From Dillenia suffruticosa (Eukaryota > Streptophyta > Magnoliopsida > Dilleniales > Dilleniaceae), in assembly GCA_033439265.1 (NCBI GenBank), contig JAVTVX010000016.1:2586501-2650500 (forward strand): DNA of 64,000 nt, read 5' to 3'. Under the pieces are notes generated by a model, which saw only the letters and a list, made by a program, of their open reading frames with translations, did not search any database and had not been told where the DNA came from. A program made the position numbers and the translations under genes. Positions 12,632-25,137 of this stretch are shown one piece after another (positions within the stretch are counted from its first letter, which is position 1; each line of letters opens with the position of its first letter).

Positions 12632-13103
12632 TAGCTTTAATTTTGTCTGTTTTAGTCTTCCAACTCTTATATTACATTCACGTTAACTCATATTTTTGAA
12701 AGTGTATTGGGACAGATATGTCACTCAGTATAATCCTCTATATTTTACTCTCTTTAGCATCAAGGGCTAAAGTTAACATAAAATAAGAGTTCCACAAGCA
12801 CAAATTTTTGGGTAAATTACAAAGTTGATGCAAAAGGTTTCTTTTTTGGTATATGAAAATCTATGATGCGTATCACAAAGTTGATGCAAAAAGGAAAGAG
12901 TGCTGCTCTTTTTAGTTGGATAACTTGGACTTCATACAAATTATTCCAAGCATGGAACTCTATAATTAGATTTGCACTTGTTTTTGTCTCCATGGGGAGT
13001 ACTTTAATTTCCCCACTTTTCCTGGAATATTCACACTTCGCACTCCCCAAATCATAGGGACTTGGTATTGATTCAACTTGCTTTCTCTGAATCCATTATG
13101 TAG
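12632..13103. other. Spacer between CACTA-like element and internal exon piece
   Basis: No family homology was recognised on either strand. The CACAAAGTTGATGCAAAA motif occurs twice about 50 bp apart. Confidence 0.3.
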
Positions 13104-13151
13104 TGAAATACTGCAAAGCTATTTGCACTAGTTGGGACCGGTGCAGCATTG
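13104..13151 (+). pseudogene. Possible RETICULATA-RELATED internal exon
   Basis: A 48-bp piece between a TAG acceptor and a GTGAGT donor encodes AKLFALVGTGAAL in the frame that joins the ITNLLINAR exon at 23043. It is short, and its first codon in that frame is TGA, so the call is tentative. Confidence 0.45.
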
Positions 13152-13414
13152 GTGAGTCCATTTGTATAATCTGATGCTCTACACCTTAACAACTTTATTT
13201 TTTTATTAGGATATGTGACTCTGGAGAGTGTCACCCTCTACGATACATTTCTTTTATGTTGCCATGTCTAGCATTTAGTTCTTGTTGTTACTGGTGGTGG
13301 TGGTTCGCCCTTACTTCGTAAATTCATCATGTTTCCTTGGTCTAATTTTGAGGTAAACTGTAATTGTTTTCATTTATCTATTGTTTGATTCCTCTATATA
13401 AATTATACTTGTGT

Positions 13415-16293
13415 TGTCACGCCCCGATTCTCGAATCGAGCACGCAACAACCGCCGCGTTGTCTCGGTACATGGGCAGGACCTCCCCATATACCGAGACC
13501 CCGCAAGACTATATTAATGAACAATAAATCTTTCGGTACACAAATCCATCAAAGTAAGAAATTCATAAAAACAATACACATGCAAAGGACCCATCTGGTC
13601 CATCCCTATACACACAAGCATGCAGTGTGACCATCCCAGCCATTCCAGAAATCTCAGTACAAATAAAACATTCAAAATAATAGAAGTCACAAATCATAAT
13701 TGTAGGATTTTTACTAATACTTTCATGAAGAAAACAAACTAACATCAGTAAAATCCAAACAGTATGAGATGTACAGAACTTCACAAATCCAAAAAAATGT
13801 ATCAAAACTCAGAATTACAATTCAAATGTCCCAATACAAGATAAAACATTTTTCAAAACAGTTAAATCAAAATAATGAAGTTTCAAATCATAATCGTCGA
13901 ATTTTACCAATACTTGCTGAAAAACTCAACTAGTATCAATAAAATCCATACGGTATGAGATGTACAGAACTTCCTGTCCATCGTTCTATAAACTACAATT
14001 TCCAAAAATTCTACATTTGCTAGATATCTATACAAATCAGCAAAAATCCTTCGCAAGCACCAACGTCCAGTCTCCGAACTAAGTATTCTCTGAAAAATGT
14101 GGAGAAAGGGGTGAGTATTGGGGAATACTCAGTAAGTAGAGTGCAATAGTGTGATTGTGTTCGTAAATGAGAGATAAATGTGGGGCTGTCAAAACATATC
14201 TCATAACCATACTTTATATATGTAAATGCATTTGAATAATTCGATCAATTTGCAAATCATGCATCCACATTGATCATTCCATCAGAAAATTATAAGGTCC
14301 CATCGAAAACACTCCCGTCGTAGGCTGGCCGAACCTAGACGAAAGCCCGCCAAGGTTTTTTTTTCATCCAATGTTTCAAAACATACCCCCTTCCTTGGTG
14401 TTGGCTCGTACCTCACCGGAGTGCAAACCAGATATAGCATGACTTCGGCAGAGAGAGGGATGTCTAACTCCCCCGCACATCCAACCCCAACCACGCCACC
14501 CTGTCGGGTCGCTCCGTGGCGGGAATGACTATAACCATTAACTACCAGCACCCTTCATTTCTCAAACACTTTATTTCACAATTCATGTTCCATAATTTCT
14601 AACAAATAATCATAAATTTTTTGTCATAACAATTCATAAAGCAACATCAAATAACATATGGCACACATGCATTCATAAATACAGTAGATGCATTCATACT
14701 TCACAATCCAATTCAGACATCCCACAATTACAAAACAATTTATATAAAATATGTAAAAATCTTATAAAACCATTTATAAAGTAATTTTAAAACAAGTTAC
14801 TCATTTAAGAACACAATGAACCATCCACTTATCTTTTGGGAGGATAATCACTCCCAATTCCTAAATCGAATAAAATCCTACTCCTCATTTAATTCCGAAT
14901 GCCTTAACCTATGACATTGGTCACAAATAAATCATTAAATCGTACGCCAACACTAGAGCAAAGTGGTTCTTCTCAATACATCACAAATTGCTAACCTCCC
15001 AATAATTTCCGGCACAATATGTTATATAAAAAATATAGTCGTACCTTGACCCACACTTTTTGAATCATGGAAATTCCAATTTTTACTTAAAAATTAGACA
15101 TAAAACTACAACTTTGATGCTTATGTCTTAAATCCATTCAAATCATAGCAAATCATCTAAGTCCATGAACATCATAGTACAGAATTCAAATTTCCTATCT
15201 GTGCAGCCATGGGAAAAAGCCTTTAATTTTCACTACACATATCCAAATCACATGATTTTTATCTCAAATTAAAGTTAAGACATAGACCTACAACTCTTAT
15301 GTTCAGGGCTTAGTAGAATTCAGCCTCAAAGGTATCTTAAAATTGAAGGGAAGACAAGCAACTGCAGCAAAACAGAAACAGGACATCTTGTACCACGAAA
15401 ATTCTTTGAAAAATCATAATAAATTCAACTCTTATCCGATTTCAACGAATCACGTCTCATTTTCAAGATATAGGGAGTCTACTTTGATATGCAAAAAGTC
15501 TCACATGATTTGCTTTTGTGCAGAGAGAGTTATGACTAAAAGATCGCAGTATGCTCATTAAGTAAAAATCATGAATTTCATAAAATGTATTCTTATTCTA
15601 ATCCCACACATTTTCAAGACATATACAGGATTTCTCACACTAAATTAACCCTAAATTCATTCAATTTTTCAAAGGGATTAGAATTTTCCTCACATAGGGT
15701 TTTCGCAGTGCACAACCCTAACTTCCGTGTACGCTCAATTCAGTCCGGACTCCTGCAATGCTTCCAAATCGAAGCAAAGTTTAGAAATTAAGCCTAATCA
15801 TCAAGAAAAATCGAAACCTAGAGCCAATGGTCAGAATTCAGTCCTTACTTGCTCAGTAGAGGGGTCGTAGGAAATTGGAGTTTAGGGTTTTTGAGGGTCT
15901 GTTGACGACTGCCAATCGGGACTTCTGCGAGGCTTGTAGATGAGTGTTGCAGTGGTAGAGAACACCACGCGCGAACAGGCAAGGGAGAGAAGCAAAGGGT
16001 TGTTGCGCGCACGCGGGAGAGAGAAAGAGGGAGAGAGACGAATAACTACTAAGGTTGGTGGTGGTGGTCGGAGGAAAACGTAACCGTGTGAGGTAGAGGG
16101 AGACAGGAGAGTGTGAGTGGGGTTGAGATGATAATGGTGGTGTTGATTTCTGGAGAGGGGAAGGAGAGAGCAATGAAAGAGGCAGAGAGACGAAAGAGAG
16201 AGAGAGAGAAAGTGAAATTGGGAAAGTGGAATGGGTCACTCACGTGTTGTCCTTTTTTTTTTTCCTCTTTGACTTTTCTTTCTTGGTGTTACA
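13415..16293 (-). repeat. Gypsy LTR, left copy (3' LTR of the element)
   Basis: This LTR is 2879 bp and bounded by TG...CA. A run of GA-rich microsatellite lies near its outer transcription-side end (about 16015-16210). A polypurine-like tract adjoins it at 16300-16318 (minus strand). Confidence 0.9.
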
Positions 16294-16406
16294 ATACTTA
16301 ACCCCCTAAAAAGAAATTTCGTTCTGAAAATTTAAAAAAAAAATTATACATCAAACAATTGGGGGTGCTGTTTTCGTATCAGCTCTTCAGTCTCCCTAGT
16401 TTTCTC

Positions 16407-18110
16407 TTACACTTGATTACTTTTGCACAATACCTTGACCATGGGTATTTGCTTACTCTTCAACTGCTTGATCTGTCGATTAATAATTTTCACCGGTTGT
16501 ACCTTAAAACTCAAATTTTCATTTAACTCTATCGGAGGAGCTTCCAATACATGCGAAGGATCCGATAAATATTTCTTTAACATTGAAACGTGAAACACAT
16601 TATGGATCCTTTGCAAGTCCGACGACAATTCTATCCGATATGCCATTTGTCCAATCCTTTCAAGGATTTTGAAGGGACCGATGTATCGAAGGTTTAACTT
16701 TCCTCATTTCTGAAATCAAATTATTTCCTTCTAAGGAGAGACTCTAAAAAATACCTTATTCCCTATTTCAAACTCCAAGGGTCTCCTCCTCTTGTCAGCA
16801 TAGCTCTTTTGGCGATCTTGAGCCATCTTCATTCTTTCCCGAATCAATTTCACTATTTCTTTAGTGATCTCTATCAATTCTATACTTTCAAATTTTCTCT
16901 CTCCAATTTCGTCCCAACACAATGGAGTCCGGTACTTCCTTCCATAAAGAGCTTCATAGGGCGGCATCTCTATACTAGTTTGATAGCTGTTATTATAGGC
17001 GAATTCAACCAATGAAAGGTCTCGGTCCCAACTTCCCTAGAAATCCAAGACACACGCCCTCAACATGTCCTCTACAGTCTGGATTGTACGTTCCGATTAC
17101 CCATCGGTCTGAGGATGGAAAGCAGTACTAAATTTCAGCTTAGTCCCTAAGGACTCTTGCAACTTTGGCCAAAATTTAGAAGTAAATCGAGGATCACGGT
17201 CCGATACAATGGATACCGGAACTTTATGAAACCTTACGATCTCATCAACATATAATTTAGCCAATCTTTCCAAAGAATATGTGTTCTGAATCGACAAGTC
17301 ATCAATCCTCGGCAAAGGGTATTTATTTTTTATGGTCACCTTATTTAATTGCCGATAATCGATACACAATCGAAGCGTGCCATCTTTCGTCTTTACAAAC
17401 AAAACCGGAGCACCCCAAGGTGAGATACTCGGTCGGATGAATCCTTTATCTAACAACTCATGAAGTTGGACCTTCAACTCTTTCAATTCTGCAGGTGCCA
17501 TTCGATAAGGAGGAATAGAGATTGGCGCTATGTCGAGAACAAGATCTATAGTGAAATCAAACTCCCGGATCGGTGGTAATCTAGGCAACTCTTCCGAAAA
17601 GACGTCCGGAAACTCATTAACCACAGGGACATCGCTCAGATCAGGGCTTTCCACCGTAGTGTCAATGATGTGAGCTAAGTAAATTTCACAATCCTTATGT
17701 ACTAATCTCCGTGTTTCGAGAGCTGAAATCACACAGTTTGGCAATACTCGCCGTTCACCAACGAACACAAGTAGGGGATGCCCTAGCTTACTGAATTCCA
17801 TTTCTTTAGTGAAGCAATTCACTGAAGCTAGGTAAAGGCTTAGTCGGTCTATGCCTAGGATGCCGTCAAAATCTTTCATACCCAACGGAATCAAATCCGC
17901 TTCAAGGATTGTCTCACTAACTTTCACCTCACAAGACTTATATACTAAATCCCTAATCAAATGCTCTTCCAAGGGGGTGATGACCAACAATTCTTCATCA
18001 AGTGGGACTAATGGCCTATCAGCATGTCTCTCAAATTCTGAACTCACAAATGAATTATTCGACCCGATATCTATGAGTATATGAACATCAACACCAAAGA
18101 TATTCATCAT
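16407..18110 (-). pseudogene. Gypsy pol remnant
   Basis: The parts seen are a protease-like [12 protein letters not shown], reverse transcriptase ([20 protein letters not shown] and [20 protein letters not shown]), integrase ([16 protein letters not shown]) and the integrase C-terminal region (MVEFAYNNSYQTS; VFHVSMLKKYL). It is fossil and incomplete. Confidence 0.85.
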
Positions 18111-18202
18111 ACCTATAAATATAAGGCATAAACAAAATTATATCACCACACTCTTTAATTCATAATCACAAATCATCAAATCATAATTATAAATCATAGA
18201 TA

Positions 18203-19644
18203 TCACATTTCAAATTCTGAACTTAGATTTAAATAAAAATTACCTATAACTACGTCGGGATTAACTTGGGCTTCTTCATTAGTCATAGCAAAGACTCTAA
18301 CTTGAGATCTAGGCTGAGGTCGTTGAGCAGAGGTGGCTATAACATTACTTCCCGTACCCGTCCTAGGGTTAGTACTGGTAGAAGGTGTCGCCGAACCAAC
18401 TAGGCCAGTTTTGGAGCCGCTAGAGGGACCTCTGACTTGATGACTCCCTTGCCCTTTTTCTTTCAACTCAAGGCAAGAATAACAGAGGTGTCCCTCCTTC
18501 CCACAGTGATAGCATCTCTTAAGTCCTCTGCACGGACCTGTGTGATACCCTTTACAATTAGGGCAAGTCCCTATTTCACTTCCCCATGGTTTAGCTCCTA
18601 ATCTAACATTCCTAGTGCTAAGAGCACTCGATCTACGAATTGGTTGGCTTTGAGGAAATCCAACCGATCCCAAAACAAATCCACCGCTTTGATAGCCTGT
18701 AGTTCTATTCTTCTTAGAGCTTTGGCCCGGTACAGAACCGCTGGACCTCTTCTTACCACGGTGGTCCCTAACATTTCCCCTTTCAAGCACCATCTGTTAG
18801 CCCTCAAGGCCAATTGCAACACGTTCTGGTATGTGTGCTCATCCGTAACTGACATCTTTTCTTGGATATTCAGATTCAAACCATCCTCAAACTTAAAACG
18901 TCTGTACTCTTCGGAGGTGATTAGTTCTGGTACGAATGAGAATAGGTTTCTAAATTTCGCCTCATATTCCATCATAGACATATTTCTTTGACGAAGCCAA
19001 AGGAATTCTCTTCTCTTCAAGTCCCGATCAAATCAGGTGTAGAACCGCCGGTTGAATTCCCTAAGAAAATCGTGCCAAGTGAGAGGTACAGCTGCCTTTT
19101 CCTCTTCTCCATCCCACCATGTGTTAGCATTTTTGTCCAACAATCTCACAGCTACCATAAGCTTCAAACTATCCTCTATCCCCATATCCATTACAGCTTT
19201 TCTGACCTTCTTGATCAATTTTTTTGCCTCTGCAAGATCACAGGATGCCGAGAAGGTCTCACACCCCAGTTGCCTTGCTTTCTTGATTAGTTTGGACAAC
19301 TGAACTAGGGAACAGCTGATTGGTGCAACAACTGGAGGAGGAGGTACTAGTGGGCTATTGGGTACAGCAACTGGCACTAAAGGAGGAACATATGGAGGGA
19401 CTAAAAACGGTTGTGGAGCTTGATACTGTGCTCCGAAAGTACTCCACAACTCCATTACTTGCTGAAGAGCGGTGATAGGAGGAGCAGTAATCCCGGGAGA
19501 AGGAGCCGGATGTGTGAACGTAGGTGGAGGAAGAGCATGCGATGACGACTCATCCTCGTGTTCCTGTAGAGGAATCTCATTTACATTCCTCGTTCTCCTT
19601 CGTGGAGGTATGGTTATCTGTAAGGAAAAAGTTATGTTTAGCAA
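18203..19644 (-). pseudogene. Gypsy gag remnant with zinc knuckle
   Basis: It contains the retrotransposon gag domain (W-x-DFLREFNRRFY and REFLWLRQRNMSMMEYEAKF) and then a zinc knuckle of CYHCGKEGHLCYSC form. This is fossil coding sequence within the element at 13415-22570. Confidence 0.85.
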
Positions 19645-19872
19645 ATAGGGTTAAGAGAAATACTAATAACTTAACCCCCTAAAAAGAATATCCCAAATTC
19701 CCTAAGAATCCATAAAAGGCTTTTGTATATTCCTTAAAAGTAAATCTTTAAAAATAGAAATTTTCAAATCAATAAACATTTTAAAACCTTTGGAAAACCA
19801 CTGGGACATTTGGAAATATTCAAACCTTTAAACATTCAAAATCGTGAGTCTAACCTCTGATACCAACAAAGT

Positions 19873-22570
19873 TGTCACGTCCCGATCCTCGAATCGAGTA
19901 CGCAACAACCGTCGCGTTGTCTCGGTACACGGGTAGGACCTCCCCATATACCGGGACCCCGCAAGGCTATATTACTAAACAATAAATCTTCCAGTACACA
20001 AATCCATCAAAGTAAGAAATTCATAAAAACAATACATATGCAAAGAACTTATCTGGTGCATCCCTGTACACACAGGCATGCAGTGTGGCCATCCTAGCCA
20101 TTCCAGAAATCTCAGTACAAATAAAACATTCAAAATAAAGAAGTCACAAATTATAGTCGCAGGATTTTTACTAATACTTGCATGAAGAAAACAATGTAGC
20201 ATCAGTAAAATCCAAACGATATGAGATGTACAAAACTTCACAAATCCAAAAAAAAGTATCGAAACTCAGAATTACAATCCAAATATCCAGGTACAAGATA
20301 AAACATTTTTCCAAACAGTTAAATCAAAATAATAAAATTTCAAATCATAATCATCGAATTTTACCAATACTTGCTTAAGAACTCAATCAGTATCAGTAAA
20401 ATTCACGTGGTATGAGATGTACAGAATTTCTTTTCCATGGTTCTATAAACTACAATTCCCAAAAATTCTACATTTGCTAGATACCTATACAAATCAGCAA
20501 AAATCCTTCGCAAGCTCCAACGTCCAGTCTCCGAACTAAGTATTCACTGAAAAATGTAGAGAGAGGGGTAAGTATTAAGGAATACTCAGTAAGTGGAGTG
20601 CAATGGTGTGATTGTGTTTGTAAATGAGCGGTGAATGTAGGGCAGTCAAAACATAACTCATAACCACACTTTATATATGTAAAAGCATTTTAATAATTCG
20701 ATCAATTTGCAAATCATGCATCCACATTGATCATTCCATCAGAAAATCATGGGTCCCATTGAAAACACTCCCGTCTTAGGCTGGCTAAATCTAGACGAAA
20801 GCCTGCCAAGAGTTGTTTTTTTTTTCATCCAATGTTTCAAAACATACCCCCTTCCTTGGCGTTGACTCGTACCTCATCGGGGTGTAAATCAGATATAGCA
20901 CGACTTTGGCAGAGGGAGGGACGTCTAACTCCCACATCCAACCCCAACCATGCCACCCCGTCGGGTCGTTCCGTGGTGGGAATGACTATAGTCATTAACT
21001 ACCAGCACCCTTCATTTCTCAAACATCTCATTTCACAATTCATGTGCCATAATTTCCAACAAATAATCATAAATTTCTTGCAATAGCAATTCATAAAACA
21101 ACATCAAATAACATATGGCACACATGCATTCATAAATACGATGGATGCATTCATACTTTACAATCCAGTTTAGACATCCCACAATCACAAAACAATTTAT
21201 ATAAAATATGTTAAAATCTTACAAAACCATTTATAAAACAATTTTAAAACAAGTTACTCATTTAAAAACACAATGAACCATCCACTTACATTTTGGGAGG
21301 GTAATCACTCTCAATTCCCAAATCGAATAAAATCCTACTCCTTCTTTAATTCTGAATACCTTAACCTAAGATATTGATCACAAATAAATCATTAAATCAT
21401 ACGCCAACACTAGAGTAAAGTGGTTCTTCTCAATACATCACAAATTCCTAACCTCCTAATAATTTTCGGCACAATATGTTATATAAAAAATATAGCCGTA
21501 CCTTGACCTACATTTCTTGAATCATGGAAATTCCAATTTTTACTTAAAAATTAGACATAAAACTACAACTTTGATGCTTATGTCTTAAATCTATTCAAAT
21601 CATAGCAAAACATCTAAGTCCATGAACATCATAGTGCTGCAGCAGAACAGAAACATGACATCCTGTACCATGAAAATTCTTTGAAAAATCATAACAAATT
21701 CAGCTCTTATCCGATTTCAAATAATCACATTTCATTTTCAAGATATGTGAGTCTACTTTCATATGCAAAAAGCCTCACATGATTTGCTTTTGTGCAGAGA
21801 GAGTTATGACTAAAAGATCGCAGTATGCTCATTAAACAAAAATCATGAATTTCAGAAAATGTATTCTTATTCTAATCCCACACATTTTCAGGACATATAC
21901 AGGATTTCTCACCCTAAATTAACCCTAAATTCATTCAATTTTTCAAAGGGATTAGAATTTTCCTCACCTAGAGTTTTCGCAGTGCACAACCCTAACTTCC
22001 GTGTACGCTCAATTCAATCCAGACTCCTGCAATGCTTCCAAATCAAAGCAAAGTTTAGAAATTAAGCCTAATCATCAAGAAAAATCGAAACCTAGAGCTA
22101 ATGGTAAGAATTCAGCCCTTACCTGCTCAGTAGAGGGATCGCAGGAAATCGCGGCTTAGGGTTTTCGAGGGTCTGTTGACGACTGCTGGTCGGGACTTCT
22201 GCGAGAGTTGTAGATGAATGTTGCAGTGGTAGAGAACACCGTCCTCGAACAGGCAAGGGAGAGAAGCAAAGGGTTGTCGCGCGCGCGCGAGAGAGAGAAA
22301 GAGGGAGAGAGACGAACAACCGCTAAGGTTGGTGGCGGTGGTCGGAGGAAACGCAACCGTGTGAGGTAGAGGGAGACGGGAGAGTGTGAGTGGGGTATAG
22401 ATGATAGTGGTGGTGTTGATTTCTGGAGAGGGGAAGGAGAGAGCAATGAATGAGGCAGAGAGACGAGAGAGAGAGAGAGAGAGAGGGTAAAGTGAAATCG
22501 GGAAAATGGAATGGGTCAATCATGTGTTGTCATTTTTTTTCCTCTTTGACTTTTCTTTCTTGGTGTTACA
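19873..22570 (-). repeat. Gypsy LTR, right copy (5' LTR of the element)
   Basis: This LTR is 2698 bp and parallel to 13415-16293 along its whole length. It has the same ends and a matching GA-rich stretch (about 22285-22490). Its inner edge adjoins the primer-binding site. Confidence 0.9.
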
Positions 22571-22575
22571 TGTGT

Positions 22576-23042
22576 TAATTACTGAGGTTTGTTATTGCAA
22601 TATCGTTATCTTTAAGTTCTAGTGTAGCATTTAAAAAATTATGCATTACTGATGTGTTTGGAGGCTTCGAGGAGAGCTTATCGAAGTACGTATACATACA
22701 CTATGTACTTGGCTCATTATTCTATTATGTCGTCTTTAAAGATGTAGAAATTATTAGCAAGCTTCTCATATCAACTTTTCAACCCCCCTCTTTGCATGAT
22801 GGCTCTTAGTCATATCGAATGCATAATTTGTACGAGGCATGTATCTCATAGTTTTCGGCTTCTGCCCCCCTTTTCTTGAATTAATGCATGCGCATGGGAT
22901 GTGGACATCCTTCTTGTTGCTGTCCTGTCTATTCCTAAAATTTCCCCTTGGCATTATATATGTAAACTCAAGTGATAAATGCAAAGTAGGGGTGGCCTTA
23001 TTCCTCGCCATATAGTCTATCACATGTCGTGTCTTTTTCCAG
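22576..23042. other. Intron between gypsy insertion and 3' exons
   Basis: Remaining intron sequence of the RETICULATA-RELATED relic; nothing further was recognised. Confidence 0.4.
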
Positions 23043-23181
23043 ATTGGAAACATGTATTACAAATTTGCTGATTAATGCAAGAAGCTATCAACAAAACATT
23101 TGCCGGTAAGGCAGAAAATGTGCCTGTCATATCAACCAGTATTACCTACGGAGTGTACATGGCAGTTTCTAGCAATCTTAG
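23043..23181 (+). pseudogene. RETICULATA-RELATED 3' exon (TYGVYMAVSSNL)
   Basis: The TTTTTCCAG acceptor precedes 23043. The peptide pieces CITNLLINAR and AINKTFAGKAENVPVISTS, then ITYGVYMAVSSNL, match the family. The frame shifts twice in the 5' half. The expected AG/GT donor after 23181 reads AG/TT, so splicing here looks dead. Confidence 0.75.
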
Positions 23182-23281
23182 TTATGATATCCTCTGCTTT
23201 CTAAATTCTTGCAAATTGATCACCTGGCCTAGTAAATAGTCTAATAATGTGCTGAGCCTTTTATAATCCTTTGATCTATAG

Positions 23282-23406
23282 ATACCAATGTTAGATGGAA
23301 TTATCGAACAAAGAATTCTAGAACCCTTGCTACACGAATGCAAGCTTCTACTGAGTGCCATTTGCTTTGCTGTTCGTACTGAAAACACATTCTTGGGGTC
23401 TTTAAT
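23282..23406 (+). pseudogene. RETICULATA-RELATED penultimate exon
   Basis: It reads IIEQRILEPLLHECKLLLSA followed by ICFAVRTENTFLGSL, the strongly conserved family C-terminus. One base is missing near the start (the codon after Tyr). The donor GTAAGA after 23406 is good. Confidence 0.8.
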
Positions 23407-23516
23407 GTAAGATCTTCTAACTTTTAAGTTGTCTTTACTACTTCAGTGCTTAGGAAAGTTGCCATTTTTTCATCCCTTCTAAGGATTCACAAAATTGTAT
23501 GATCTTTTATAAATAG

Positions 23517-23565
23517 GTGGGTGGATTATGCCTTGTGGGTTGGAATTCAAAAGATTCAGGAGTAG
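23517..23565 (+). pseudogene. RETICULATA-RELATED last exon
   Basis: It encodes WVDYALWVGIQKIQE and a TAG stop (23563-23565) after an AAATAG acceptor. The phase joins the previous exon cleanly (AT plus G gives Met). Confidence 0.8.
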
Positions 23566-24123
23566 AAAAAAGGTCAGATGATTGGATTTGTTGTTATCAA
23601 TTGATTGTATCTGTTCCGCTAAGTTGATTTTTTCTGGCAATTCAAAAGATAACAATAGGTAAAGTGGCAAGTGTGTTATATGGTTCTTCAGTGCTGTTAT
23701 GTCTGTGCTTAATAAATAGAAATCCGAGGCAATGGATGCATTGTCATCTTGAGTTCGGGCACCGGAACTGCTCCTTTTGTGGATGCATGTGGACTAGGGA
23801 CCTTCATTTTCCGTACACGGTACATTTGATCCAAGTATATCCAAGATGATCAAAATGGGAACCCTAAGCTTACATAGTAAATTAGGATCTTGAACATGAT
23901 ATAAGTTGATGTAAAACGAAAGTTAATCAAACTAAGAAGAGCAATGGACCTAAGAGTATTTTGAACAAGTTTTAGGAAAATTTCTCCAACAACCGGTTAT
24001 TTCTCTTTAAATATTTAGAAGGAAGATACACTAGGGCGTCTCTATACTCTTAATCGGACTAGCATGTTGGAGAAACAATTCAAAACCAGTTGACATCTAC
24101 TCACACAAATCAAAGTGCAACAC
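23566..24123. other. Intergenic, 3' flank of the RETICULATA-RELATED relic
   Basis: No gene or repeat end was recognised. The early part may be the old 3' untranslated region. Confidence 0.3.
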
Positions 24124-24141
24124 ATGATCACAATCCTCAAG

Positions 24142-24378
24142 ATCAACGTGGGTTGGTTCAACTGAATGTAGGGTTGAGTTCTCTTAAACATGATCGAGAT
24201 TTGACTCCCGCTGGAAATATCGGACCCTCATGTGTATGGAGCACCTTCATATGTACGGAGCGTTCTCCATTGAGAGACCCGCCCTCTGAAAAGGAGCCAC
24301 GATAGCGGTCAGTCAGGATTAGTCGGAGCAAAACTCTGAATACCAGACGGTATCCAAAACATGGTACAAAAAAACAAA
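24142..24378 (+). mobile_element. SINE, 'CATGGTAC-polyA' family, full copy
   Basis: The 237-bp insert is flanked by an 18-bp perfect duplication ATGATCACAATCCTCAAG at 24124-24141 and 24379-24396. A box-B-like GAGATTTGACTCCCGC lies at about 24196. It ends CATGGTACAAAAAAAC. These are the marks of LINE-driven retroposition of a tRNA-type SINE. Confidence 0.85.
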
Positions 24379-24396
24379 ATGATCACAATCCTCAAG

Positions 24397-24939
24397 TGAA
24401 ATGTCCCTTCTTACTTGATACGGGCATTCAACCCATTTCCGATTAGAATAATCTTTACAAATCCTAACAATTTCTCCTCTAACGAGTATCAATACATTTG
24501 CAAGATTTGAACTCCTAAAGAACTCAAAAACATGTGATTTTTATAGTATTCACGTGTTCTAATATTTTAAATTTATATATTATAAGATTAATATAATATT
24601 ACCAAAGATATTATATCAAATCTCAGTAAAAAGGAGACCCTACTCCTAATTATATCTTTAATTTATTAACTTTAAATTTCCTTTTACCTCTAAAAATATA
24701 ATCCCTATCTCAAAAAATTGTAACCCAACAATATAAAATATTTTGTCCACGATTTCTTTGGCTGTTATTTAACTACGAGGTATTTAACTAAATTCTTGAA
24801 TTCGAAATAAAAAAAAAAAAGGTATTATGAGAGTTCGCACTTTAATGAGTCTCATTCATAGTTAGTTCAAATGATATTAGTTTGGATTAATAAATTGATT
24901 ATTGGATATTTATCATATACAAAAAAAGGAAGAGTTATG
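24397..24939. other. Intergenic, AT-rich
   Basis: Nothing recognised beyond an A run near 24809. Confidence 0.3.
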
Positions 24940-24953
24940 TTCTTGGACTAGTC

Positions 24954-25137
24954 ACCAAGGGAGAGTTGGCTTAGTTGGTAACGACGCTAAATTTTTTAAT
25001 TGAATCTTAAATTTAAAATTTATGAATAAAAAAGATAATATTAAAAGAGTTATCTGTTAAAATAGAATCAATAAATATTTAAATTAAATTAATCAAAATA
25101 TTATATTTAATATTCATCGATGAAAAAAATATATATT
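24954..25137 (+). mobile_element. SINE of a second family, upstream of the SixA-like gene
   Basis: The 184-bp insert is flanked by a 14-bp perfect duplication TTCTTGGACTAGTC (24940-24953 and 25138-25151). Near its start is TGGCTTAGTTGG, a perfect pol III A box (TRGCNNAGTNGG). The B box is weak and the tail is AT-rich rather than poly(A). Confidence 0.8.

Larger units (their letters stand above)
13415..22570 (-). mobile_element. Ty3/gypsy LTR retrotransposon, chromovirus, probably Tekay/Del; broken fossil
   Basis: Two long LTRs (13415-16293 and 19873-22570) start TGTCACG and end GTGTTACA, with 5-bp flanks TGTGT at 13410-13414 and 22571-22575. The element reads on the minus strand. A primer-binding site like initiator Met tRNA (TTGGTATCAGAGG) lies just inside the right LTR at 19854-19866. 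Gag with a CCHC zinc knuckle is at 18203-19644. Pol pieces (aspartic protease, part of reverse transcriptase, integrase and its C-terminal side) are at 16407-18110. The internal part, about 3.6 kb, is short for the lineage, so the copy is broken in several places. The first 125 bp of the LTRs differ at about one base in ten by eye, suggesting several million years. It sits in the RETICULATA-RELATED intron. Confidence 0.9.
8446..23565 (+). pseudogene. RETICULATA-RELATED (DUF3411) gene, decayed
   Basis: RETICULATA-RELATED proteins are chloroplast-envelope membrane proteins affecting leaf mesophyll development. Exon 1 homology (8446-8703) reads AGEKFKTEANLELAAIGRSI, then LLQFGGFKERLLADDLFLAK and VAMECGVGIF. 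A short piece at 13104-13151 resembles AKLFA-VGTGASL. The 3' exons 23043-23181 (VPVISTSITYGVYMAVSSNL), 23282-23406 (EQRILEPLLHECKLLLSAIC) and 23517-23565 (WVDYALWVGIQKIQE, stop) follow in family order. The middle exons (TKTAAEYERRRENF and the APTVSLRPP region) are absent. Frame changes occur in 23043-23181 and at the start of 23282-23406, and the donor after 23181 is not GT. The introns hold a SINE, a CACTA-like element and a whole gypsy insertion. The family call is firm; which paralogue is uncertain. Confidence 0.8.
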
